NCBI GenBank assembly: GCA_030597945.1
Contig: JAUVQW010000005.1
Coordinates: forward strand, 1-19,901
Direction of reading: 5' to 3'
DNA from: Actinomycetes bacterium
GTDB taxonomy: Bacteria; Actinomycetota; Aquicultoria; CAJVYJ01
Length of the DNA: 19,901 nt
Shown: positions 8,281-14,734 of the stretch, in pieces
Numbering within the stretch: the first letter of the stretch is position 1
Layout: each line of letters starts with the position of its first letter
Made by a program: the position numbers and the translations under genes
Notes under the pieces: generated by a model
Seen by the model: only the letters and a program-made list of their open reading frames with translations
Told to the model about the DNA's origin: nothing
Databases searched by the model: none

Positions 8281-8367
8281 GCCGAAGTGGCGGAATAGGT
8301 AGACGCGCTGGTCTCAAACACCAGTGGGGGCGACCTCGTACCGGTTCGATCCCGGTCTTCGGCACCA
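8281..8367 (+). tRNA. tRNA-Leu, anticodon CAA (decodes UUG), CCA encoded
   Basis: The acceptor stem GCCGAAG (8281-8287) pairs with CTTCGGC (8357-8363), followed by discriminator A and an encoded CCA (8365-8367). The anticodon stem CTGGT/ACCAG encloses the loop CTCAAAC, giving anticodon CAA. The long variable arm (TGGGGGCGACCTCGTA region) and the T arm CCGGTTCGATCCCGG complete a class II tRNA of 87 bases, as expected for leucine. It is the only RNA gene in the window and lies on the strand opposite to its neighbours. Confidence 0.97.
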
Positions 8368-8371
8368 GAGA

Positions 8372-8485
8372 ACGCCTAAGGGATCATCTGCTGCGTTGCT
8401 ACTCAAGTTTTCGTCAGGTCACATACCTAAATGTATGCTCCCCTCCCAAAACTTTCGGGCGCCTTGCAGCTGAACCCTAATGCGT
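8372..8485. repeat. Long nested imperfect palindrome 1
   Basis: A 114-base inverted repeat starts 5 bases after the tRNA CCA. Stems from outside in: ACGCCTAAGGG (8372-8382) with CCCTAATGCGT (8475-8485), 9 of 11 paired; TCTGCTGCG (8387-8395) with TTGCAGCTGA (about 8465-8473); AAGTTTT (8405-8411) with AAAACTT (8448-8454); and the apex CATAC (8422-8426) with GTATG (8433-8437). The whole could fold into one long bulged hairpin on either strand. A frame crossing the tRNA and this region (8232-8480) is not a gene. I do not recognise it as a named RNA family; palindromes of this general look occur as dispersed repeats in some bacteria. Confidence 0.65.
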
Positions 8486-8580
8486 CCTCTAGCTATTTAT
8501 TTTATGAAGGGCATCTATTTGTCAGCTCACGTACCTTATGTACGCTCCCTTTAAAAAACTTGCTTTCAATGGCTAGGGAC
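8484..8580. repeat. Long nested imperfect palindrome 2, divergent copy of palindrome 1
   Basis: It abuts palindrome 1. The outer stem pairs 8484-8497 (GTCCTCTAGCTATT) with 8568-8580 (AATGGCTAGGGAC): 13 pairs including one G-T, with one bulged T. The apex core at 8521-8549 matches palindrome 1 at 8413-8442 (GTCAGsTCACrTACCT...ATGTAyGCTCCC) with four substitutions and one gap. Its apical stem CGTAC (8530-8534)/GTACG (8540-8544) differs from CATAC/GTATG of copy 1 by a paired A-T to G-C change, which argues that the structure has been kept by selection or by copying of a structured element. Confidence 0.62.
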
Positions 8581-8660
8581 CGTAAGTCGTGAAACATAAG
8601 AAGTAAGGTGCATGGATTTAGTTAATGATGGATGAAAATTATTTACAGTTAACGCCTAAC
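8579..8660. repeat. Short segment with ends like the 4641-4822 element
   Basis: The left end ACCGTAAGTCGTGAAAC (8579-8595) matches ACCGTAAGGCGTAAAC at 4639-4654 with one mismatch and one gap. The right end GTTAACGCCTAAC (8648-8660) carries ACGCCTAAC, also present at 4813-4821. The two ends are inverted to each other in 9 of 13 positions. In both places the ACGCCTAAC end lies just beyond a minus-strand stop codon (cytochrome here, SpoIID-like there). The interior is AT-rich and holds no gene that I can see. With the two palindromes, this accounts for the whole gap between the tRNA and the cytochrome gene. Confidence 0.4.
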
Positions 8661-8663
8661 AAC

Positions 8664-8999
8664 CTACTGGAGTGTCTTAAGATATTCTACTAGCTCAGCT
8701 CGCTCACTATCGGTGAGTTTTGGTTTTGGCATCTTTGCTTTGGGCCTTACGCTTTTTGGATCTTTCAGCCAATTATCCAGAAAAGAAGCATCTCTTTTTA
8801 GGCCGATCTTGGATAGATTAGGCCCTTTTTTTCCGCCCTTGCCATTAATTTTGTGACACTTTGCGCAGTAGGCTTTAAAAACCATTTCCCCTCCGCTTAA
8901 TTCTCCGTTTGTGCTGGATACCTGTTCGGCTCCACAGCCACCGGAAATAATGATTGTGAAGGAAATCAGGGCGATAGCTATCAAAAGACGTTTTATCAT
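8664..8999 (-). CDS. Small monohaem c-type cytochrome, predicted lipoprotein
   Basis: Predicted electron carrier on the outer face of the cell membrane. With the ATG at 8999 it has 111 residues. A signal peptide MIKRLLIAIALISFTIIISG leads to Cys22 in SGGC, a loose lipobox that could be lipid-anchored. The haem site is CAKCH at 45-49 and the likely distal Met ligand is in AKMPKPKL near residue 90. The ending SERAELVEYLKTLQ is typical of class I cytochrome c. The frame extends upstream to a TTG at 9092, but that would put a charged, unrecognised stretch before the signal peptide. A promoter at 9007-9034 fits a start at 8999 with almost no leader. No oxidase or reductase partner is nearby, so its redox partner is unknown. 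Confidence 0.88.
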   Translation of the reverse strand: MIKRLLIAIALISFTIIISGGCGAEQVSSTNGELSGGEMVFKAYCAKCHKINGKGGKKGPNLSKIGLKRDASFLDNWLKDPKSVRPKAKMPKPKLTDSERAELVEYLKTLQ

Positions 9000-9006
9000 G
9001 ACAACG

Positions 9007-9034
9007 ATGATAACGATATCACCGGCCGAGTCAA
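9007..9034 (-). promoter_or_regulatory. Promoter of the cytochrome gene, possibly leaderless
   Basis: On the minus strand, TTGACT (plus 9029-9034), a 16-base spacer, then TATCAT (plus 9007-9012); each hexamer matches consensus in 5 of 6. The ATG at 8999 lies 7 bases past the -10, which places the transcription start at or next to the start codon. No ribosome site precedes this ATG. Leaderless mRNAs are common in Actinomycetota. The remaining gap to pfkA (9035-9106) holds T runs but no convincing terminator stem. Confidence 0.48.
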
Positions 9035-9106
9035 TGAATAGAGGGAAAATCTCTAAAAAATTAAAAAAAGAGTTAAATGTGATTACCTTCAAAGTTTAGC
9101 CAAGCT

Positions 9107-10063
9107 TTAGATAGAAAGAGTCTTGGCAAGATCGATCAGTTTAAAGTCCAGCTCTCTTACGTTTGTCATGACATCTTTAAAGGGGATGGGAACGGCTACA
9201 TCGTTATTTAAACCGACCATAACGCCGGACCCGCCGCCAATAAGTATTTTGGCAGCTTCGGAGCCCAGAACGCTGGCGGCAAACCGGTCTCTTGCCGATG
9301 GCGAGCCACCACGTTGTATGTGGCCGAGAATGGTGATCTTTACATCGAAGCCGCTGCATTTTTTTATTTGCTCTCCGATCTCATAAGCCGAACCCGCTCC
9401 TTCAGCGACGACCGTAAGACTATGGCCTTTGCCACGCTTAAAACCTTTGTCGATAGATTCACAGATATGCTCTATATTGTAACTTCGTCCGGGCAAAAGG
9501 ATGTTGTCCGCCCCGCCGGTAAGCCCGGCATATAAGGCGATAGCACCGGAGTCTCGACCCATCACTTCGACGACGAATACTCGCTCAAGTGCCGAGGCCG
9601 TATCGCGTATTTTGGAAAGGTTATTGATTACCGTATTTAAGGCAGTGTCGAAACCTATAGAAGTATCTGTTCCGTATAGATCGTCGTCGATACTGGCGGG
9701 TACGGCAACGACATGGAGGCCTAGATCATTTAGTATGCTGGCACCGTGACAAGAACCGTCTCCCCCGATCACGACAAGATGTTTTATCCCATCTTCTAAA
9801 AGACGCTTTGTTACTTTTTCCTGGGTGGGGGGATAGAGAAATTCAACACACCTACTTGTGCGAAGCATAGTACCGCCTCTATCGATTATTCCTGATACAT
9901 CACCAACAGAAAAATCAATATAGTCGTAATCGATAAGACCCCTAAATCCTTCAAAAAAACCGATGGATCGGTGGCCATCGGCTATAGTTTGACGAACAAC
10001 AGATCTTATGGCTGCATTCATTCCCGGGGCATCGCCCCCGCTAGTTAGCACTCCTATTTTCAT
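9107..10063 (-). CDS. pfkA: 6-phosphofructokinase (likely ATP-dependent)
   Basis: Phosphorylates fructose 6-phosphate to fructose 1,6-bisphosphate, the committed step of glycolysis. 318 residues, the usual bacterial length. Motifs: MKIGVLTSGGDAPGMNAAIR (1-20), GGDGS (100-104), PASIDDD (122-128, replacing PGTIDND, catalytic D126 kept) and VEVMGRDSGAIA (165-176). Gly103 in GGDGS marks ATP rather than pyrophosphate use, where Asp is expected, and the Lys of pyrophosphate enzymes (PKTIDND) is absent. The substitutions G to A, T to S and N to D in the catalytic loop are unusual. The start at 10063 is preferred over the ATG at 10069 because GAGG lies 8 bases upstream of the former and only 4 from the latter. 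It overlaps the accA 3' end by 23 bases, so the two are translationally linked; accD-accA-pfkA order is also known from Bacillus. Confidence 0.95.
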   Translation of the reverse strand: MKIGVLTSGGDAPGMNAAIRSVVRQTIADGHRSIGFFEGFRGLIDYDYIDFSVGDVSGIIDRGGTMLRTSRCVEFLYPPTQEKVTKRLLEDGIKHLVVIGGDGSCHGASILNDLGLHVVAVPASIDDDLYGTDTSIGFDTALNTVINNLSKIRDTASALERVFVVEVMGRDSGAIALYAGLTGGADNILLPGRSYNIEHICESIDKGFKRGKGHSLTVVAEGAGSAYEIGEQIKKCSGFDVKITILGHIQRGGSPSARDRFAASVLGSEAAKILIGGGSGVMVGLNNDVAVPIPFKDVMTNVRELDFKLIDLAKTLSI

Positions 10064-11069
10064 CAGCATCGCCTCGAAGTATTTTAATACCCCGAGTGAC
10101 GTCTAAATTATCTTTTTCAGAGAATACACCTGCCGCCATAAGCCTTTGATAACGTCTCTTTTTCAGTTCATCGACATTTATCTTGGTAAGATCATCTAGC
10201 GTTTTCAAAAGAGTTGATTTAAGGTCGGCAAACACCTCTTCTTTATTATGTTGGGCTCCGCCTAGAGGTTCACTGATTATTCCGTCTATCAATTTAAGTT
10301 TTACTAATTTATCGGCGGTAAGACTAAGTTCGGCGGCGGCTTTCTCTGCCTTTTTAGCATCTCCCCAAAGAATCGTGGCACATCCTTCGGGAGCGATTAC
10401 TGAATAATAGGCGTTCTCCATCATAAATATTCTGTCTGCCACGCCTAGGGCCAAAGCGCCGCCGCTGCCCCCTTCGCCAATAACAGTTGATAATATTGGA
10501 ACATCGAGATCGGATAATATCTTTAAATTATTGGAAATAGCGCTGGCTTGTCCCCGCTCCTCTGCTTCGATTCCGGGGTAAGCCCCGGGTGTATCTATGA
10601 AGTTGATGACAGGCAAATTAAATCTGCCCGCCAACTCAAAAAGACGTGCTGCTTTTCGATATCCTTCGGGATGAGGCATTCCAAAATTGTGAGCTACCTT
10701 CTCTTTAGTTGTTTTTCCTTTTTCTGTTCCAACTACGATGACTTTATAGGATCCAAGAAAGGCAAAGCCGCTGATTATCGCCTTGTCATCTCCGTGGAGG
10801 CGATCTCCATGTATCTCTGTAAACTCGCTAAAGATCCCCTTTAGATAATCGCTAAAATGAGGTCTTTCCGGATGCCTTGCTAGTTGAACTTTTTGCCAGG
10901 GGGTAAGATTTGTGTAGGTCTTGACCTTTAACTTGGCTATCTGTTTTTCAAGGTAAGTTATCTCTCTTGCAATATCTGCCTTGTGAGCAGAGGGCGTTTT
11001 TTTCAACTCTTCAAGCTGTGTCTCAAGCTCGATTATCGGACGTTCAAATTCAGCTACGTATTTTTTCAT
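10041..11069 (-). CDS. accA: Acetyl-CoA carboxylase carboxyltransferase, alpha subunit
   Basis: With AccD it moves the carboxyl group from biotin to acetyl-CoA, making malonyl-CoA for fatty acid synthesis. 342 residues, slightly longer than E. coli AccA (about 319). An N-terminal helical segment (1-50) is followed by the crotonase-like fold. Key stretches: NLTPWQKVQLARHPERP (54-70), FIDTPGAYPGIEAEERGQ (157-174) and the oxyanion-type GEGGSGGALALG (198-209), then APEGCATILWGD (226-237). The ATG at 11069 lies inside the last codons of accD (20-base overlap). Biotin carboxylase and biotin carrier genes are not in the window. Many high-GC actinobacteria use a different AccD-type enzyme; this is the separate alpha/beta form. 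Confidence 0.96.
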   Translation of the reverse strand: MKKYVAEFERPIIELETQLEELKKTPSAHKADIAREITYLEKQIAKLKVKTYTNLTPWQKVQLARHPERPHFSDYLKGIFSEFTEIHGDRLHGDDKAIISGFAFLGSYKVIVVGTEKGKTTKEKVAHNFGMPHPEGYRKAARLFELAGRFNLPVINFIDTPGAYPGIEAEERGQASAISNNLKILSDLDVPILSTVIGEGGSGGALALGVADRIFMMENAYYSVIAPEGCATILWGDAKKAEKAAAELSLTADKLVKLKLIDGIISEPLGGAQHNKEEVFADLKSTLLKTLDDLTKINVDELKKRRYQRLMAAGVFSEKDNLDVTRGIKILRGDADENRSAN

Positions 11070-11931
11070 ATACCACCTCGGCCGGACTTAAAAAATCCAG
11101 TACTTGGCCGATCGTCGACTTTAAATTTTTTCTCTCAACCACCATATCGATCTGACCATGTTCCAACATCTTCTCGGAACTTTGAAATTCCTTAGGCACT
11201 TTTTGTTTAATGGTCTGCTCGATCACTTTTGGACCGGTAAAACCGATTAGCGCTTTTGGTTCAGCGATTATTATGTCTGCAAGAGTTGCAAAGCTGGCCA
11301 TCACACCGCCGGTTGTAGGGTTTGTAAGAATACAAACATATGGAAGATTCTCTTTTTGCAAGCGATCGATCGCAGCGGTTGTCTTTGCCATCTGCATAAG
11401 AGAGAAGATACCCTCTTGCATTCTGGCCCCTCCTGAAGCTGTCACGATCACAACCGGAAGACTCTCATCGATTGCCATGTTTATTAGGCGGACGATTTTT
11501 TCACCTACGACCGACCCCATGCTGCCACCTATAAATCTAAAATCCATAATTCCGATCGCTACCGGGCGCCCGTATAAAGAACCTTTTCCAGTGATGATTG
11601 CTTCCTTTAGGCCAGTCGATCGTTTTGCCTTATCGATACTCTCTTTATACTTCTTAGTTGCTTCGAACTTTAACGGATCTTTCGACGAAACATCTTTTGC
11701 GGTCTCGTTAAAAGTATCTTTGTCTATTAACAGATCAATCCTTTGGAGAGCTGAAAGTTGGTAATGATGAGAACAGTTTGGGCAGACAAAATCAGTAGCG
11801 AACAGCTCGTTCTGAAAGATAGTAGACTTACAAGAAGCACACTGAGACCAAATTCCTTCTGGTACGGCTCGTTTATCTTTTGACTTGATTGAAGACCTGT
11901 CTTCTCTTTTAAACCATTCGCTGATTGACAT
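11050..11931 (-). CDS. accD: Acetyl-CoA carboxylase carboxyltransferase, beta subunit
   Basis: Partner of AccA in the carboxyltransferase. 293 residues, normal for the family. The N-terminal four-cysteine zinc ribbon is complete: C31-x2-C34 and C50-x2-C53 (WSQCASCKS, FVCPNCSHHYQ). The crotonase-like domain follows with VVIVTASGGARMQEG (159-173) and TNPTTGGVMASFA (203-215). The ATG at 11931 has GAGG 9 bases upstream. It begins 9 bases after the trpA stop codon, so it continues the trp transcript with no terminator between them. Confidence 0.96.
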   Translation of the reverse strand: MSISEWFKREDRSSIKSKDKRAVPEGIWSQCASCKSTIFQNELFATDFVCPNCSHHYQLSALQRIDLLIDKDTFNETAKDVSSKDPLKFEATKKYKESIDKAKRSTGLKEAIITGKGSLYGRPVAIGIMDFRFIGGSMGSVVGEKIVRLINMAIDESLPVVIVTASGGARMQEGIFSLMQMAKTTAAIDRLQKENLPYVCILTNPTTGGVMASFATLADIIIAEPKALIGFTGPKVIEQTIKQKVPKEFQSSEKMLEHGQIDMVVERKNLKSTIGQVLDFLSPAEVVYEKIRS

Positions 11932-11940
11932 CTTGTTGCC

Positions 11941-12720
11941 TCATCTTATGGTCTGGATAATGTTTCCGGCGAGCTCTTCCAGATCGCTGGCGCCTTCCTC
12001 GATCGACTGCGCTTTATCGATCAGGTCTATAAAGGCACTTCCAATTATAACGCCATTTGATACGGCGGATATCTCTTTTGCTTGGCTTGCGTCAGAAATC
12101 CCAAACCCGACAGCAACGGGCTCATCGGTCGAGTTTTTTATTCTTTCAATAAATGATAACAGATTACTTGAAAGTTTTTTTCTAGCACCGGTCACGCCAG
12201 TCAGTGAGACGCAATAGATAAAGCCCTTTGATACTTCGGCGATCATGGCGGTCCTCTCAGCTGAGCTTGTAGGAGCGACCAAAAATATCGTATCCAAATC
12301 GAATTCTTTAGCTGCCTCTATCCACGGACGTGAGTCTTCGACGCTAAGATCGGGTACTATTACCCCTTCGACTCCGGATTCCTTAGCCAGATTTGCGAAT
12401 TTTTTGACGCCGTATTTATATATCAGATTATAATAGACCATTAAGACGGGCGAGTAGTCGTCTTTAGCTTTGGTCTCTTTTATAATGGAAAAGACATCTA
12501 ATGTGCCGGTACCTTTTTCCAGCGCCGCCTCAGAGGCCCTTTGGATCGTTGGTCCATCGGCGAGTGGATCAGAGTAGGGGATCCCGATCTCGATGATCTC
12601 GCAGCCCGCCTTTACCAAAGCGTGAATTATCTTTTTTGTGCCTTCAATATCTGGAAATCCACCCATGACATATGGAATAAGTTGCTTTGAGCTGTTAAAT
12701 CTCTCTTTTATTCTGGTCAA
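11941..12720 (-). CDS. trpA: Tryptophan synthase alpha chain
   Basis: Cleaves indole-3-glycerol phosphate to indole and glyceraldehyde 3-phosphate and channels indole to TrpB. 259 residues, a TIM barrel. Catalytic acids are visible: E44 in EIIEIGIPYSDP and D55 in LADGPTIQ, matching E49 and D60 of the enterobacterial enzyme. The phosphate-binding part GFGISDASQ lies near residue 206. The start is a TTG (12720-12718) that overlaps the trpB stop as TTGA; GGGGGT upstream can serve as the ribosome site. This tight overlap with trpB supports a TrpA-TrpB complex made in equal amounts. Confidence 0.96.
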   Translation of the reverse strand: MTRIKERFNSSKQLIPYVMGGFPDIEGTKKIIHALVKAGCEIIEIGIPYSDPLADGPTIQRASEAALEKGTGTLDVFSIIKETKAKDDYSPVLMVYYNLIYKYGVKKFANLAKESGVEGVIVPDLSVEDSRPWIEAAKEFDLDTIFLVAPTSSAERTAMIAEVSKGFIYCVSLTGVTGARKKLSSNLLSFIERIKNSTDEPVAVGFGISDASQAKEISAVSNGVIIGSAFIDLIDKAQSIEEGASDLEELAGNIIQTIR

Positions 12721-13934
12721 ATCTCTACCCCCAGAGCATCAGCGATAACATTCATATCTTTGTCTCCTCGCCCAGAGAGATTAACTACGATTATTGGATC
12801 TTTTTTTTCCGGCTCGAATTTTTCCAAATAGGCAAGAGCATGGGAGGATTCTAGCGCGGGCTGTATTCCTTCGCTAACGGATAGTAGTTTGAACGCGACA
12901 AGTGCTTCTTCGTCTGTTACGGAGACATAACTTGCGAGCCCTTTTTCTTTTAAATAACAATGTTCCGGTCCGACGCCGGGATAATCTAATCCGGCAGATA
13001 TTGAATGGGCCGGTGTTATCTGACCATAATCATCTTGGAGTAAAAACTGAAGTGAGCCGTGCAGGACACCTTTTGTCCCTTTTGCCAACGCCGCGCCGTG
13101 TTTGCCGGTTTCTAAGCCGTAACCGGCTGCTTCGACTCCGATAAGGGATGTATTCTCTATTCCGATGAACGGGTGGAAGATGCCGATGGAATTACTGCCG
13201 CCACCGACGCAGGCGATTATGTAATCCGGTAGCTTACCCTCTACTTTTTCGATCTCGGACATCGTCTCCCTACCTATGATCGTTTGAAAGTCTCTTACTA
13301 TCGTTGGATAGGGATGAGGCCCAACAACTGAACCGATGATATAAAAAGTATTTTCAACATTAGTGACCCAATCGCGAAGGGCTTCGTTTGTAGCGTCCTT
13401 TAGCGTCTTAGAACCACTGGTAACCGGAATCACCTCGGCTCCAAGAAGTTTCATCTTAAACACATTCAATGACTGGCGGGATATATCTTCTTCGCCCATA
13501 TAGACAAAGCAATCGAGCCCAAATAGTGCGGCAGCGGTCGCCGTTGCAACACCATGTTGACCCGCTCCGGTCTCGGCGATTACCCGGCTTTTACCCATTC
13601 TTTTTGCCATGAGCCCTTGGCCGATAGTATTGTTGATTTTATGGGCACCGGTATGGCAAAGGTCTTCTCTCTTTAAATAGATCTTCCCTTTATTTAATTT
13701 GTTAGAGAGATTTTCAGCATGGTAAAGGGGGGTGGGTCGACCTACATAGACTCTTAAATAGTGAGCTAGTTCCTCTTGAAAACTAGGGTCGTCTTTCAAT
13801 TTATTATAAGTGACTTCAACTTCTTTGAGCGGGGTCATAAGAGTCTCAGGAACGTATTGACCGCCAAATTCTCCAAAGTGACTTTTTTTAAGATCTTCTT
13901 TTATTGTCTTCTCTCTTTCTGGATCGATTACCAT
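12717..13934 (-). CDS. trpB: Tryptophan synthase beta chain, canonical TrpB1 type
   Basis: PLP enzyme that joins indole and serine to give tryptophan. 405 residues, normal length. The PLP lysine is K99 in TGAHKINNT, the catalytic Glu is E121 in AETGAGQHGVATA, and the cofactor phosphate is held by VGGGSNSIGIF (about 238-248). An N-terminal arm FGEFGGQYVPETL (20-32) is the hallmark of the form that binds TrpA. Its ATG lies one base after the trpF stop (TGAgATG) without a strong ribosome site, so it likely depends on translation of trpF. It is the second tryptophan synthase beta gene in this operon; the other lies at 14735-16057. Confidence 0.97.
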   Translation of the reverse strand: MVIDPEREKTIKEDLKKSHFGEFGGQYVPETLMTPLKEVEVTYNKLKDDPSFQEELAHYLRVYVGRPTPLYHAENLSNKLNKGKIYLKREDLCHTGAHKINNTIGQGLMAKRMGKSRVIAETGAGQHGVATATAAALFGLDCFVYMGEEDISRQSLNVFKMKLLGAEVIPVTSGSKTLKDATNEALRDWVTNVENTFYIIGSVVGPHPYPTIVRDFQTIIGRETMSEIEKVEGKLPDYIIACVGGGSNSIGIFHPFIGIENTSLIGVEAAGYGLETGKHGAALAKGTKGVLHGSLQFLLQDDYGQITPAHSISAGLDYPGVGPEHCYLKEKGLASYVSVTDEEALVAFKLLSVSEGIQPALESSHALAYLEKFEPEKKDPIIVVNLSGRGDKDMNVIADALGVEI

Positions 13935-13935
13935 C

Positions 13936-14550
13936 TCATTTTAAACGGACTGCTCTTATAAATCGAGCAAGCTTTTTTGGATCTTTTTTCCCAGGCTCGT
14001 GCTCAACGCCACTGGAGACATCGACAGCTTCCGGCTTGGCTGCTTCGATCGCCGATTCCACGTTCTCCGCGTTAAGCCCACCGGACAGGATGATCGGTCT
14101 ATGGAAGCGTTTGGCCTCTTTAGCCCAGCTCCAATTAAAAGATCTTCCCGTACCTCCAAATTTCTCTCTATCAAAAGTATCTAGTAAAAAAGAGCAGTCT
14201 TTATAGCCGGAAATTTTTTCTAAATCCTCTTCGCTTTCAAGCCTCAAGGTTTTAATGACATTGCGTCCAAGTTTGCTTACCATCTCGGGTGTCTCGTCTC
14301 CGTGAAGCTGGACTACATCAAGTTTGCACTCTTCAAAAGTCCTATCGATAATGCGGCTCTCTTCATTTACGAATACGCCTACACGGGTAAGATAGGGGGG
14401 TAGAGCATTAATTATATTTGCGGCTGTCTTAATATCGATGCCTCTAGGGCTGCCCTCATAAAAAATGAATCCGACAGCGTCCGCTCCCAATTCTGCTGTT
14501 AGAAGCGCATCTTCTAAATTCGTAATGCCGCATATTTTTACTCTAACCAT
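13936..14550 (-). CDS. trpF: Phosphoribosylanthranilate isomerase
   Basis: Carries out the Amadori rearrangement of phosphoribosylanthranilate, the third step of tryptophan synthesis. 204 residues, a small TIM barrel. Catalytic Cys7 in VKICGIT and Asp124 in FLLDTFD are present, followed by FGGTGRSFNW (131-140) and LSGGLNAENV, the phosphate-binding region. It begins 10 bases after the stop of the 56-residue gene, with no clear ribosome site of its own, so it is probably coupled to it. It is a stand-alone gene, not fused to trpC as in enterobacteria. Confidence 0.96.
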   Translation of the reverse strand: MVRVKICGITNLEDALLTAELGADAVGFIFYEGSPRGIDIKTAANIINALPPYLTRVGVFVNEESRIIDRTFEECKLDVVQLHGDETPEMVSKLGRNVIKTLRLESEEDLEKISGYKDCSFLLDTFDREKFGGTGRSFNWSWAKEAKRFHRPIILSGGLNAENVESAIEAAKPEAVDVSSGVEHEPGKKDPKKLARFIRAVRLK

Positions 14551-14560
14551 AAGGTTTTAG

Positions 14561-14731
14561 TCATTCAGATGGTTTACTTGATGCCTGCCAGAAATACAGA
14601 AAAGCAAATATCAGTGGAACCAATAACAACCCCATCGCCCAGTTAGCTATGTTGCCCGTAAGCTCAAGAGTTATCACGATTGCCATAACAACAAGTACGA
14701 TCCATCGTAGTATTTTTGCCGCTTCAGTCAT
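14561..14731 (-). CDS. 56-residue membrane protein inside the trp operon
   Basis: I do not recognise a family. The protein runs MTEAAKILRWIVLVVMAI through LELTGNIANWAMG to FAFLYFWQASSKPSE. It has two hydrophobic stretches, about residues 9-26 and 32-49, joined by a short loop with a Gly-Asn pair, and short charged ends; it is most likely a hairpin membrane protein. The ATG at 14731 begins 3 bases after the trpB2 stop and has AGGAG 8 bases upstream inside the trpB2 end, an excellent start signal. It ends 10 bases before trpF. The good ribosome site, tight packing and clean hydrophobic pattern make it a real gene that length filters would miss. A role in tryptophan or indole movement is only a guess from position. 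Confidence 0.8.
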   Translation of the reverse strand: MTEAAKILRWIVLVVMAIVITLELTGNIANWAMGLLLVPLIFAFLYFWQASSKPSE

Positions 14732-14734
14732 TAA

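Noticed and set aside
8232..8480. Plus-strand reading frame across the tRNA and palindrome
   Set aside because: It translates straight through a complete tRNA-Leu and a palindrome; there is no ribosome site and the product is not protein-like.
8648..8660. GCCTAAC and GTTAGGC 7-mers resembling integron attC core boxes
   Set aside because: In gene direction the box after the stop is the wrong one (GTTAGGC rather than GCCTAAC), there is no integrase, no complete attC fold and no cassette array.
8664..9092. Longer cytochrome start (TTG at 9092)
   Set aside because: It would add 31 residues ahead of a standard signal peptide, has no ribosome site, and the promoter at 9007-9034 would fall inside the gene.
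9107..10063. Pyrophosphate-dependent phosphofructokinase
   Set aside because: GGDGS has Gly where pyrophosphate enzymes have Asp, and the PKTIDND lysine is absent.
10064..10069. pfkA start two codons further upstream (ATG at 10069)
   Set aside because: The GAGG ribosome site is too close to that ATG and well placed for the ATG at 10063; homologues start MKIGVLTSGG.
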